DNA of 64,000 nucleotides from Blautia wexlerae. GTDB taxonomy: Bacteria; Bacillota; Clostridia; Lachnospirales; Lachnospiraceae. The stretch covers positions 1-64,000 of the forward strand of contig NZ_JAAIMY010000010.1 in NCBI RefSeq assembly GCF_013300825.1. Direction: 5' to 3'. Below the pieces are notes generated by a model. The model searched no databases and was not told where the DNA came from. It saw only the letters and a program-made list of their open reading frames with translations. A program made the position numbers and the translations under genes. Positions 35,553 through 43,884 of this stretch are shown here, one piece after another. Numbering within the stretch: position 1 is the stretch's first letter; the number at the start of each line of letters is the position of its first letter.

Positions 35553-37036
35553 TAAATTGTACCTCCCGTAGCCAATGTCATTACTCTTTCCTGATTTGCT
35601 TCCTCATAGGAAATGATTCCTCTTACTTCGCCCTCACGGACAACCATGATATTATCACTCATTCCAAGTACTTCCGGCAGTTCTGAAGATACCATAATGA
35701 TTGCAACTCCCTGTGCTGCCAGTTTATTGATAATACTGTAAATCTCTTTCTTTGCTCCGATGTCCACACCTCTGGTAGGCTCATCCAGAATCAATATCTT
35801 TGGATTTGTAAGGATCCATTTTGCAAGAACAACTTTCTGCTGATTACCACCACTTAAATTGTTACATTCATGATATGCTCCAAAGCATTTGATGTGCAGG
35901 TCTTTGATTGCTTCTGCCACCATGTTCTTCTCTGCTTCTCTGGAAATTACAGATGATTTGGAAATACGTCTCAGATTACAAAGAGAAATATTCTCCCGGA
36001 TGCTCTTATCAAGCATCAGCCCCTCTGTTTTTCTGTCCTCTGTGATAAATCCAATTCCATGCTCCATTGCCTGACGGGGATTGGAAATCTTTACCTCTTT
36101 TCCGTCAATTTCAATGGTACCGCTCTCATAAGAAAGATTTCCAAAGATTGCCTGCATGATTTCCGTTCTTCCTGCCCCCATCAGGCCGGAAACTCCAAGC
36201 ACTTCCCCTGCGCGTACAGAGAAATTTACATCATGGAATGTCCCCTTTCTGGTCAGTCCTTTTACTTTCAAAACCTCTTTGCCGATTTTTACATTCCTGG
36301 ACGGATAACGCTCACCAATCTCACGTCCGATCATCATTTTGACAATCTCATTCATGTTTGTTTCCGGAATGTTTTTCACACCAATATAAGAGCCATCCCT
36401 CAGAACCGTAATTCTGTCACACAGTTCAAAAATCTCCTCCATACGGTGTGAGATATACACCATGGACACACCTTTCTTTCTCAGAGATTCAATAACCTTG
36501 AACAATGCTGCTGTTTCACTCTGTGTCAATGCAGCTGTTGGCTCATCCATAATGATAACCTTTGCATCCGCCATCAGTGCTTTACAGATCTCTACCATTT
36601 GCTGCTGTCCTACAGAAAGCTCTGCCATAACTGTCTTAGGAGAGATATTCACTCCCAGAATATTCAGTGCTTCCTGTGCTTTTTTCTGCATCGCTTTCTT
36701 GTCGCAGATTCCGAATCTTCCATGAATTTCTTTTCCCATAAACAGGTTTTCTTCTACTGTCAGATCAAACATAACGTTTAACTCCTGGTAGATAAAGACG
36801 ATTCCTGCTTTCTCAGCTTCCTGCGGATTCTTGTAATTTACTTCTTTTCCGTCAACAAGCACAGTTCCTGCATCTTTGGTATAAACACCTGTTAGAATTT
36901 TCATCAGAGTTGATTTACCGGCTCCGTTCTCACCCATCAGTGCATGAACTTCGCCGCTCTCCAGTGTGAAGCCAGCTTGCTTCAGTACCTGGTTGGAACC
37001 GAATGATTTATCGATCCCACGCATCTCAATTCGCAT
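35552..37036 (-). CDS. rbsA: Ribose import ATP-binding protein (tandem ABC)
   Basis: 494 residues, two ABC domains. Domain 1: Walker [12 protein letters not shown], signature [11 protein letters not shown], Walker [12 protein letters not shown]. Domain 2: degenerate Walker [12 protein letters not shown], signature [14 protein letters not shown], Walker [12 protein letters not shown] degenerate second P-loop is normal for RbsA/XylG/MglA. Powers ribose uptake. AGGGGG lies before the ATG; 46 bp after rbsD. Confidence 0.95.
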   Translation of the reverse strand: MRIEMRGIDKSFGSNQVLKQAGFTLESGEVHALMGENGAGKSTLMKILTGVYTKDAGTVLVDGKEVNYKNPQEAEKAGIVFIYQELNVMFDLTVEENLFMGKEIHGRFGICDKKAMQKKAQEALNILGVNISPKTVMAELSVGQQQMVEICKALMADAKVIIMDEPTAALTQSETAALFKVIESLRKKGVSMVYISHRMEEIFELCDRITVLRDGSYIGVKNIPETNMNEIVKMMIGREIGERYPSRNVKIGKEVLKVKGLTRKGTFHDVNFSVRAGEVLGVSGLMGAGRTEIMQAIFGNLSYESGTIEIDGKEVKISNPRQAMEHGIGFITEDRKTEGLMLDKSIRENISLCNLRRISKSSVISREAEKNMVAEAIKDLHIKCFGAYHECNNLSGGNQQKVVLAKWILTNPKILILDEPTRGVDIGAKKEIYSIINKLAAQGVAIIMVSSELPEVLGMSDNIMVVREGEVRGIISYEEANQERVMTLATGGTI

Positions 37037-37082
37037 TACTTTTGCCCCCTTTTATTTATTAGCAGTCTCACTGTCTTCTTTT

Positions 37083-37505
37083 CTATCCGAAAATACAGCC
37101 GGACTGCAGGATGATGTTTGCATAAGGAGTAGTTTCTCCGCTGCGGATTACTGCTTTACAATTCTCTGTTCTCTTCTTTAATTCTGTATGTGAAACAAAT
37201 TCAATTTCTATTTTCTGTCCTGTTTCCTGCTCGATTTTTTTAAATAACTGTTCAATTTCTTCAAGCATCTCCGGATTCTGCTCACAAATTTCTTCAGCAA
37301 GCACGATTTTCTCAATCTTCATATCTTTTGAAACCGGTTTCAAAACATCCATAAAAGAAGGTTTTCCAAATTCAATTGCAAGATCAATCCTCTCTGTTGT
37401 GTCCGGTATCGGCAGACCGCAGTCACCGATAGCAAGAGTATCTGTGTGTCCCATATAGGCCAATACTCTTGCGATATCACTGTTTAAAATTCCAAGTCGT
37501 TTCAT
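37083..37505 (-). CDS. rbsD: D-ribose pyranase
   Basis: 140 residues, family length. Starts MKRLGILNSDIARVLAYMGHTD with the catalytic His of the family, then CGLPIPDTTERIDLA and the C-terminal YANIILQSGCIF. It interconverts pyranose and furanose forms of ribose so RbsK can phosphorylate it. It begins 1 bp after the rbsK stop. Confidence 0.95.
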   Translation of the reverse strand: MKRLGILNSDIARVLAYMGHTDTLAIGDCGLPIPDTTERIDLAIEFGKPSFMDVLKPVSKDMKIEKIVLAEEICEQNPEMLEEIEQLFKKIEQETGQKIEIEFVSHTELKKRTENCKAVIRSGETTPYANIILQSGCIFG

Positions 37506-37506
37506 G

Positions 37507-38394
37507 CTATTTATTTAACTCCTTTTCAACTTCTTCTCGTGTCGGCATTCCTGTCTGTGCTCCAAACTTCTCTGTGGAAAGACTGGCCGCTGTGTTTGCA
37601 AAACGGAGTGCACTCTCCAGATCAGCATTCTCTGCAAGCATGGTACAAAATGCACCGTTTAATGTATCGCCTGCGCCTGTTGTATCTGCAACTTTTGCAG
37701 GACGAACCGGCACATGAACAATTGTACCGTCTTTCTTAGCCGCTGCCACGCCGTCAGATCCCAGTGTGATCACAAGTTTCTCAGGATACGCTTTGAGTAA
37801 TTCTTCTGTGCTTGTATCTGCACCAAATAATATTTTAGCTTCATGTTCGTTCGGTGTCAGCCATGTTATTTTCTCCAGAACTTCTTTTTTCACTTCTCTT
37901 GCAGGTGCCGGATTTAATACAATTTTGATTCCATTTTCATGGCAGATATTTACTACATATTCTACAGTTGCTTCCGGAATCTCATGCTGCAGAACCACAT
38001 AATCTGATTTCAGCAGATCTTCTTTGATACTGTCAACATATTCGCAGTCAACCTTTCCATTCGCACCTGAAACTACGATAATTGTGTTATCATTCTCACC
38101 TACTGTGATGATTGCAAGTCCTGTTGGTACACCTGCGATTTTTCTGATGTTTCCTGTCTTAACCCCGTTCTCTGCAAGGTTATCGATCAGTGCCTGTCCA
38201 TGACTGTCATCACCAACACAGCCAAACATCTCTACATCTGCGCCGAGTCTTGCCATTGCCACTGCCTGGTTTGCACCTTTTCCGCCAGGAATGTAACTTA
38301 ACGTGTCACCATGAAGTGTCTCTCCCTTCAACGGAATTCTCTCTGCAGTTACTGTCTGATCCATATTGATGCTTCCTATAACTGAGATTTTCAT
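37507..38394 (-). CDS. rbsK: Ribokinase
   Basis: 295 residues from ATG 38394 (AAGGAGG 8 nt upstream); the frame is open 20 codons more. PfkB family: N-terminal GSINMDQTV, GGKGANQAVAMARLG, and the anion-hole/catalytic motif DTTGAGDTLNGAF with the base Asp. It phosphorylates ribose to ribose-5-phosphate for the pentose phosphate pathway. Second gene of the operon. Confidence 0.95.
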   Translation of the reverse strand: MKISVIGSINMDQTVTAERIPLKGETLHGDTLSYIPGGKGANQAVAMARLGADVEMFGCVGDDSHGQALIDNLAENGVKTGNIRKIAGVPTGLAIITVGENDNTIIVVSGANGKVDCEYVDSIKEDLLKSDYVVLQHEIPEATVEYVVNICHENGIKIVLNPAPAREVKKEVLEKITWLTPNEHEAKILFGADTSTEELLKAYPEKLVITLGSDGVAAAKKDGTIVHVPVRPAKVADTTGAGDTLNGAFCTMLAENADLESALRFANTAASLSTEKFGAQTGMPTREEVEKELNK

Positions 38395-38458
38395 ATTCTC
38401 ATCCTCCTTGTTTTTATATTTATCATATGACGGTTGCTTTCCATAAACCAACACATGC

Positions 38459-39442
38459 TTATTTCATAATTGTTGTTTCTCTTTTTATTAAAGTTACCGG
38501 AAATTTATTCACCCGCATTACTCTGCCTCCGGTTGCATAACTGATAATGCACTGTACTGCAGTCTTTCCCATGTCCGCAATTGGCTGTCGGATTGTCGTA
38601 AGTTCCGGTGTTATCAGATGTGCCAGTGCCACGTTATCAAACCCTATAATCTGCACATCCTCCGGAATCTGATATCCGTGATGTCTCAAGACTTTGAACA
38701 CAGAAATCGCTACCATATCATTACAGGAAATGATTCCGTCAACTGCCGGATATCTATTCAGGATTTCCTCTGCCACCAGCTGTCCCTGATCAAAACTGTA
38801 TTCACATTCCAGGTTCTGGACTTCCCGTCCGTACTGTTTGCAGGTATCTACATATCCCCGATATCTGTCTCTGGCACTGGAATACTTCTGTGGTCCGGAG
38901 ATATTTACGATATTTCTGCATCCACACTGGATCAGATGTCTGGCTGCCAACTTTCCACCTTCATAATGGTCAGCTTCCACAAAAGCCACTTCTCCATCTG
39001 CATGAATACGTCTGTCCACAGCCACCACCGGAATACCGCAGTCTTTAACTTCCGCGTCAATTTCCTCATTGTTCGTCATAAGAATAATTCCGTCTGCGTT
39101 CATTCTGGAAAGCATTCGGATACTCTCTTTCTCTTTTTCAGGTTTGTTCTCAGAGTAACACAACGTCATCCGGTATCCCCGGGCATATGCTTCGCCTTCA
39201 ATTACCTTCGCCATTTCTGTGAAGAATGGATTCTCAATATCCGGGGCAATCACGCCGATGATCCTTGATGATTTCTTAAACAGGGAGCGGGCAACCTCAT
39301 TAGGTTTGAAACCCGTTTCAGAAATTGCATTTAAAACCCTTTGCATTTTTTCTTCATCTACTTTTGCTGTTCCGTTCATTACTCTGGATACGGTAGAAGG
39401 AGAAACTCCTGCCAGTTTTGCTACATCTCGAATACTTGTCAT
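38459..39442 (-). CDS. rbsR: LacI-family ribose operon repressor
   Basis: 327 residues from ATG 39442 (AGGAGG 9 nt upstream). LacI HTH TSIRDVAKLAGVSPSTVSRVMNG, hinge helix ETGFKPNEVARSL, then a sugar-binding core of the RbsB type. First gene of the operon it should control, with a symmetric operator at 39478 to 39493 after its promoter and a second copy in its own coding sequence. Ribose or a phosphate of it should be the inducer, inferred from the neighbours. Confidence 0.92.
   Translation of the reverse strand: MTSIRDVAKLAGVSPSTVSRVMNGTAKVDEEKMQRVLNAISETGFKPNEVARSLFKKSSRIIGVIAPDIENPFFTEMAKVIEGEAYARGYRMTLCYSENKPEKEKESIRMLSRMNADGIILMTNNEEIDAEVKDCGIPVVAVDRRIHADGEVAFVEADHYEGGKLAARHLIQCGCRNIVNISGPQKYSSARDRYRGYVDTCKQYGREVQNLECEYSFDQGQLVAEEILNRYPAVDGIISCNDMVAISVFKVLRHHGYQIPEDVQIIGFDNVALAHLITPELTTIRQPIADMGKTAVQCIISYATGGRVMRVNKFPVTLIKRETTIMK
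39306..39321 (-). promoter_or_regulatory. Second RbsR operator-like site inside rbsR
   Basis: TTGAAACCCGTTTCAg matches the promoter-proximal operator in 15 of 16 bases. It lies in the hinge-helix codons (ETGFK), 172 bp away. Confidence 0.5.
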
Positions 39443-39477
39443 TCCTGTTCGCCTCCTGTTGTTGTGTATTTTTTCTT

Positions 39478-39493
39478 TTGAAACCCGTTTCAA
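39478..39493 (-). promoter_or_regulatory. RbsR operator
   Basis: TTGAAAC-CC-GTTTCAA, perfect 7-bp arms, the form expected for LacI-family repressors, placed just downstream of the predicted start of transcription. Confidence 0.8.
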
Positions 39494-39502
39494 GATGGTT
39501 TC

Positions 39503-39530
39503 ATTATACCATTTCCCCAATTAATGTCAA
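39503..39530 (-). promoter_or_regulatory. Sigma-A type promoter of the rbs operon
   Basis: Minus strand TTGACA, 16-nt spacer, TATAAT, both hexamers perfect. The operator follows about 10 nt after the -10 element. Confidence 0.85.
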
Positions 39531-39625
39531 TGTGATTTTCAGTTAAAAATGCTTTTCGGCGTTTATTACAGATTTCAGGTTAAAGAATTATACAATATAA
39601 CTGATAAATTTTCAGATACTATAAC

Positions 39626-39727
39626 AGAAAATGACCTTTTTCATATGCCAGCTATCTTATAGCAATCCTCTTAAATGCATTATTTATGAGGATTGCTATA
39701 GTCATACATACAAAAAGGTCATTTTCT
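39626..39727. repeat. 102-bp nested inverted repeat between yebC and rbsR
   Basis: Outer perfect 16-bp arms AGAAAATGACCTTTTT (39626 to 39641) and AAAAAGGTCATTTTCT (39712 to 39727). Inner perfect 13-bp arms TATAGCAATCCTC (39658 to 39670) and GAGGATTGCTATA (39688 to 39700). It lies 20 bp after the yebC stop, so it may terminate yebC, or be a small non-coding element. No clear target duplication was found. Confidence 0.85.
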
Positions 39728-39747
39728 CATTAATCAATATTATTCAA

Positions 39748-40476
39748 TCATTCGTTCCAGTTTGTCCAAACGTCAGTTACGTCGTCATCCTCATCTAACA
39801 GATCCAGTGTTCTCTGAAGATCCTTGAGAGCCTGCTCATCTGTGAGATCTACATATGTCTGAGGGATCATGGCAACCTGTGCTTCTGCGATCGGCGCACC
39901 TGATTTCTCGATTTCCTCACGGACTGCACTGAAGTCATCCGGTGCTGTAAGTACTTCATAGCTGTCTTCTTCTTCGTTGAAATCTTCTGCACCCGCGTCC
40001 AGAGCAAGCATCATCAGCTCATCAGCGTCCATTTCGCACTCTTCTTTGTCGATAATGATCTGACCTTTCTGGTCGAACATGTAGGACACACATCCCTGAG
40101 TACCGATGCTTCCGTTACCTTTTGTAAATGCGTTACGTACATTACCTGCTGTACGGTTCTTGTTATCTGTCAGAGTCTCAACGATGATCGCAACACCATT
40201 CGGACCATAACCTTCGTATACTGCCTTCTCATAATTGTCTGCGGAATCAGCGCCTGCAGCTTTTTTAATACCACGGTCAATAGTATCGTTTGGCATATTA
40301 TTTGCTTTTGCCTTTGCAATCACATCACGAAGCTTACTGTTGTTGTTTGGATCCGGACCACCGGCTTTAACAGCCATAACCAGCTCACGTCCGATTACTG
40401 TAAAAATCTTACCCTTCTTTGCATCGTTTTTCTCTTTCTTATGCTTAATGTTCGCAAATTTTGAATGTCCTGACAT
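39748..40476 (-). CDS. yebC: YebC/PmpR-family (TACO1-like) protein
   Basis: 242 residues, family length. Opens MSGHSKFANIKHKKEKNDAKKGKIFTVIGRELV, then GGPDPNNNSKLRDVIAKAKANNMPNDTIDRGIKKA and GPNGVAIIVETLTDNKNRTAGNVRNAFTKGNG. Long annotated as a DNA-binding regulator; recent work on the family points to relief of ribosome stalling at proline stretches. AAGGAG lies 8 nt before the ATG. Confidence 0.95.
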   Translation of the reverse strand: MSGHSKFANIKHKKEKNDAKKGKIFTVIGRELVMAVKAGGPDPNNNSKLRDVIAKAKANNMPNDTIDRGIKKAAGADSADNYEKAVYEGYGPNGVAIIVETLTDNKNRTAGNVRNAFTKGNGSIGTQGCVSYMFDQKGQIIIDKEECEMDADELMMLALDAGAEDFNEEEDSYEVLTAPDDFSAVREEIEKSGAPIAEAQVAMIPQTYVDLTDEQALKDLQRTLDLLDEDDDVTDVWTNWNE

Positions 40477-40517
40477 CTTTCTTTCTCCTTTTGTTAATTA
40501 TTTTTATCTGCTGCTGT

Positions 40518-41831
40518 TTATACAGCAACATTATTATCCCGCTCTACCTTCACCTTGCCTATAGTCTTATTGCCAACAGACAAAATCGTAAAGCAGTATC
40601 CAATCGCTTTTATAGTCGTATCAATATCCTTATTTGTGGGAATATGTCCCATAATGTTTGTAAGATAACCATTCAGCGTCTCAAATTCCGTATCACCGAA
40701 ATCTGCATCCAGTTCCTCTTCCACATCCTCCAGATAAGCGAGTCCGTCAATGATCAGACTGTTATCTTTCTGTGCACGTATGGTAATTTCATCCTCATCA
40801 TACTCATCCAGGATATCCCCGACGATCTCCTCCAGAATATCTTCCATGGTGACAATTCCGGCAGTCTGTCCATACTCATCTACAACAATCGCCATATGAA
40901 TCTTCCGGGCCTGCATGGTGTGAAAAAGATCTCCGATTCCTCTTGTCTCAGGGATCAGGGATGCCTGGCGGATAATTCCGGGCAATTCCTTCAGCGGTTT
41001 GAATTTCGCCCATGGATTCTGAGTCATAAATTTAAGCGCATCTTTATAATGAACGATTCCCTTGATATTGTCAATATTCTCTTCATATACCGGATAACGG
41101 GAATTCCCCTCTTCCAGCATGGTATCGATCATATTCTTGAGCAATATCTCCTCATCAAAAGCTACCACATTCTTTCTGTGAGTCATGATATCATGAGCTT
41201 CTGTCTCATTAAAAGATATGATATTCTGGATCATCTCCGCTTCATTCTCCTCAATGACACCCTGTTCATGAGCCTCACCCACAATGGAAATAATCTCTTC
41301 TTCTGTGACTGCCTTTTCTGTACGGTTTATCTCCACGCCAAAAGGCACTGCCGCCAGTCTGGCGATCCAGGTAACAGACACAGTAAAAGGTTTCAGCAGT
41401 TTTACCCAGAAATGTACCAGTTTCAGATACTTATACGCATAGGACTCCGGATGGTAGGTACCGACCCGCCGAAAAGTCAGAATACCAATTGCAGCAAGAA
41501 AAATCACACACAATGCCATCACCAGGATCAGTGCAGGCACATGCTTTATGTATGGATGAAATATATCCACAGCATATGGAACCAGAAAAGTACCAAAGCA
41601 GATACCGCATGCCATTACGATCAGCGGGATCGCATTGACAAACTGTGCAGGTTTGTCGATCAATGCCATCAGCATCTGTGCTTTTTTATCGCCTTCCTCT
41701 GCTTTCTTCTGTGTATCGTTCTCACTTATGTTTCTCAGTGCTGCGGCAAATCCGTAAAAAATCCCATTCAGCCACAGCAGCAACAGCAAAACAAATAAGC
41801 CCCAGAGGGGCATACTACTGCCATCTTCCAT
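40518..41831 (-). CDS. CNNM/HlyC-type membrane protein with CBS pair and CorC domain
   Basis: 437 residues from ATG 41831. Four helices of the CNNM (DUF21) domain (about 1 to 180), then a CBS pair (about 200 to 330) with the EILEEIVGDILDEYDEDE acidic segment, then a CorC/HlyC C-terminal domain. Relatives export Mg2+ or affect cobalt/magnesium resistance; hemolysin is a historic label. GGAGGAG lies 13 nt upstream of the ATG, wider than usual. A promoter sits at 41879 to 41907. Confidence 0.88.
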   Translation of the reverse strand: MEDGSSMPLWGLFVLLLLLWLNGIFYGFAAALRNISENDTQKKAEEGDKKAQMLMALIDKPAQFVNAIPLIVMACGICFGTFLVPYAVDIFHPYIKHVPALILVMALCVIFLAAIGILTFRRVGTYHPESYAYKYLKLVHFWVKLLKPFTVSVTWIARLAAVPFGVEINRTEKAVTEEEIISIVGEAHEQGVIEENEAEMIQNIISFNETEAHDIMTHRKNVVAFDEEILLKNMIDTMLEEGNSRYPVYEENIDNIKGIVHYKDALKFMTQNPWAKFKPLKELPGIIRQASLIPETRGIGDLFHTMQARKIHMAIVVDEYGQTAGIVTMEDILEEIVGDILDEYDEDEITIRAQKDNSLIIDGLAYLEDVEEELDADFGDTEFETLNGYLTNIMGHIPTNKDIDTTIKAIGYCFTILSVGNKTIGKVKVERDNNVAV

Positions 41832-41878
41832 TATATTAATCAGTCTCCTCCATATTGAATACGCGTAGTTACTGGTAA

Positions 41879-41907
41879 AATATATCACTTTCTCCTGTAT
41901 CCGTCAA
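41879..41907 (-). promoter_or_regulatory. Sigma-A type promoter of the CBS-domain gene
   Basis: Minus strand TTGACG, 17-nt spacer, TATATT, about 48 nt before the ATG at 41831. Confidence 0.65.
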
Positions 41908-42041
41908 GATATTGCCATGTAACAAAAGCTTATAACACACTAAAAAATGTAAATTTCCTGTGTAAAAAAACACATTACCACTTGCAGAGCGAATGACAGC
42001 CGAATTTACCTTCTACGATAAAATCCGGAAAACACAGTTTT

Positions 42042-42389
42042 TTAAAAGGTAAGCTCCAGACTGATCTCAAGTGCATGATTCACCCTGTCCAGCATCGCAT
42101 CATCCAGATGGCAGACCTTATCCTTCAGTCTTCTTTTATCTATAGTACGAAGCTGCTCCAGCAAAATTACAGAATCCTTTTCAATTCCGTATAGTTCCGC
42201 ATTAATCTCAATATGTGTAGGAAGCTTAGCCTTATTCATTTTTGATGTAATAGCAGCACAGATCACTGTAGGACTGTGCCGGTTGCCAACATTATTCTGA
42301 ATGATAAGGACCGGTCGGATTCCGCCCTGTTCGCTCCCCACCACAGGGCGAAGATCTGCATAAAATATATCCCCTCTTTTAATTACCAC
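42042..42389 (-). CDS. mazF: MazF/EndoA-type mRNA interferase toxin
   Basis: 115 residues from GTG 42389, chosen because GGAG lies 8 nt upstream and the length then equals Bacillus EndoA; the frame is open 35 codons more without similarity. Opens [22 protein letters not shown]; Arg25 and Thr48, the catalytic residues of EndoA, are present ([10 protein letters not shown] and AAITSK). It cuts mRNA, at UACAU in Bacillus; the site here is unknown. In Bacillus the antitoxin gene lies between alr and this gene, but in the 189 bp here no antitoxin-sized frame is seen. Confidence 0.93.
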   Translation of the reverse strand: MVIKRGDIFYADLRPVVGSEQGGIRPVLIIQNNVGNRHSPTVICAAITSKMNKAKLPTHIEINAELYGIEKDSVILLEQLRTIDKRRLKDKVCHLDDAMLDRVNHALEISLELTF

Positions 42390-42578
42390 ACAATTCACAC
42401 TCCGATTCTTTCCGGTTTCATAAAAGAAACCTTGTTTTAGAATAAAGTATTTCCATCTTTTTCTTGTGTATACATGCGTGGTATATAAAAACATTGCTGC
42501 CTGCTCCTTCCTTCGCAGTCTCAGAGTTACTGTTCATTTCGTAGGCAGCAGTTTATCTCATTTTTCTTTCATATTATG

Positions 42579-43730
42579 TTATACTTCGATTTCTTTCCCG
42601 TCTTTGATATAAACCCTCGGAACACGGGGACTGATATCACAGGCAAATTCATAGGAAAATCTACCGCAGAGATCCCCGATTTCCTCAATACTGATAAATT
42701 CATCACCATCTCTGCCAATAAGCGTTACCTCATCGTTTTTCTTAACATCATCAATCTCAGTCACATCCACCATGAACTGATCCATACAGACTCTTCCAAG
42801 GATCGGAGCTTTTTTCCCATGAATCAGAACCCAGCCTTTATTGGAAAGCTGTCTGGAATAACCATCTGCATAACCCACAGGGATAGTAGCCACACGAAGC
42901 TTCTTATCTGCCACATAAGTGCCGCCATAACTGATCGCAGCCCCTGCCGGAACATCTTTTACATAAGTCACATGACTTTTAAGTTCCATTACAGGTGCAA
43001 GCTTCACAATGTCTCTCTCCACCTCAGAAGAAGGATAGATTCCATAAATCGTAATACCTGCACGGACAATACTCAGATTTGCTTCAGGCACACGGATGAT
43101 ACCTGCACTGTTAGAACAGTGATGCAGAGGAATTTCCACTCCGGCCTCATCTACACGTCGGGAAAAATCCTGATATCGTTTCAGTTGTACCATAGCCGGA
43201 CTTCTGTCATACTCATCTGCCCTTGCAAAATGAGTAAACATACCTTCGATCTCAAGATTTGGAAGTTCGGAAATCTTTTTAACTTCTTCTACACTTTCCG
43301 GTGTATCTGCAAAACCGATTCTGGTCATTCCTGTGTCCAGCGCAATATGGATATGTACAGTTTTATCCTGCAAAACCGCTTCTTTGGAAAGCTTCTTCGC
43401 CTCCTCATACTCGCACACTGCAGGACGGATATCATAACGGACAAGTTCAGGATAAAATTCGTCAAAAACAATTCCAAGGATCAGGATTGGTTTTGTAACC
43501 CCGGCTTCACGCAGATGAATTGCCTCTTCTGCAGTTGCAACTGCAAATCCCCAGATATAATCATAATCCTCGATCAGATGCGCGACAGGTACTGCGCCGT
43601 GTCCGTAAGCATCAGCCTTTATAACTGCGATCATCTTTGTATCTTCTGCAATATTCTTTCTCATTTCCCGGAAATTATGCTCTACAGCATCCAGTGAAAT
43701 AATTGCTTTAACTCTGCTATCTTTCTTCAT
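42579..43730 (-). CDS. alr: Alanine racemase
   Basis: 383 residues. PLP lysine in AVIKADAYGHGAVPVA (near residue 39), catalytic Tyr in AAISYGGTYVA, and GRVCMDQFMVDVT near the C-terminal domain. Makes D-alanine for peptidoglycan; homodimer. GAGGA lies before the ATG. Order nnrD, alr, mazF is common in Firmicutes. A weak inverted repeat (TGCTGCCT ... AGGCAGCA, 42495 to 42550) lies between it and mazF. Confidence 0.96.
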   Translation of the reverse strand: MKKDSRVKAIISLDAVEHNFREMRKNIAEDTKMIAVIKADAYGHGAVPVAHLIEDYDYIWGFAVATAEEAIHLREAGVTKPILILGIVFDEFYPELVRYDIRPAVCEYEEAKKLSKEAVLQDKTVHIHIALDTGMTRIGFADTPESVEEVKKISELPNLEIEGMFTHFARADEYDRSPAMVQLKRYQDFSRRVDEAGVEIPLHHCSNSAGIIRVPEANLSIVRAGITIYGIYPSSEVERDIVKLAPVMELKSHVTYVKDVPAGAAISYGGTYVADKKLRVATIPVGYADGYSRQLSNKGWVLIHGKKAPILGRVCMDQFMVDVTEIDDVKKNDEVTLIGRDGDEFISIEEIGDLCGRFSYEFACDISPRVPRVYIKDGKEIEV

Positions 43731-43884
43731 AATAATTTTCCTCTGTTATTTTATATATTGATATCCCCGGACCATTCCCAATCCCGCTGTTTCTAATGAT
43801 GTACTGGAATATGTCTGAAAAAGGCTTTACGCAAGATGTGCGTCACAATTTGCGGGAATGATTTTTCAAACACGCTTCGGGATA

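Noticed and set aside
40461-41798. 445-residue open frame on the plus strand
   Set aside because: It is the antisense shadow of the CBS-domain gene, lacks domain similarity and has a composition typical of reverse-frame translations.
42390-42578. MazE/EndoAI antitoxin gene
   Set aside because: No frame of antitoxin size with a ribosome site on the minus strand in this gap.
42576-43697. 373-residue open frame on the plus strand
   Set aside because: Antisense to alr, which has all alanine racemase motifs; no ribosome site or known domain.
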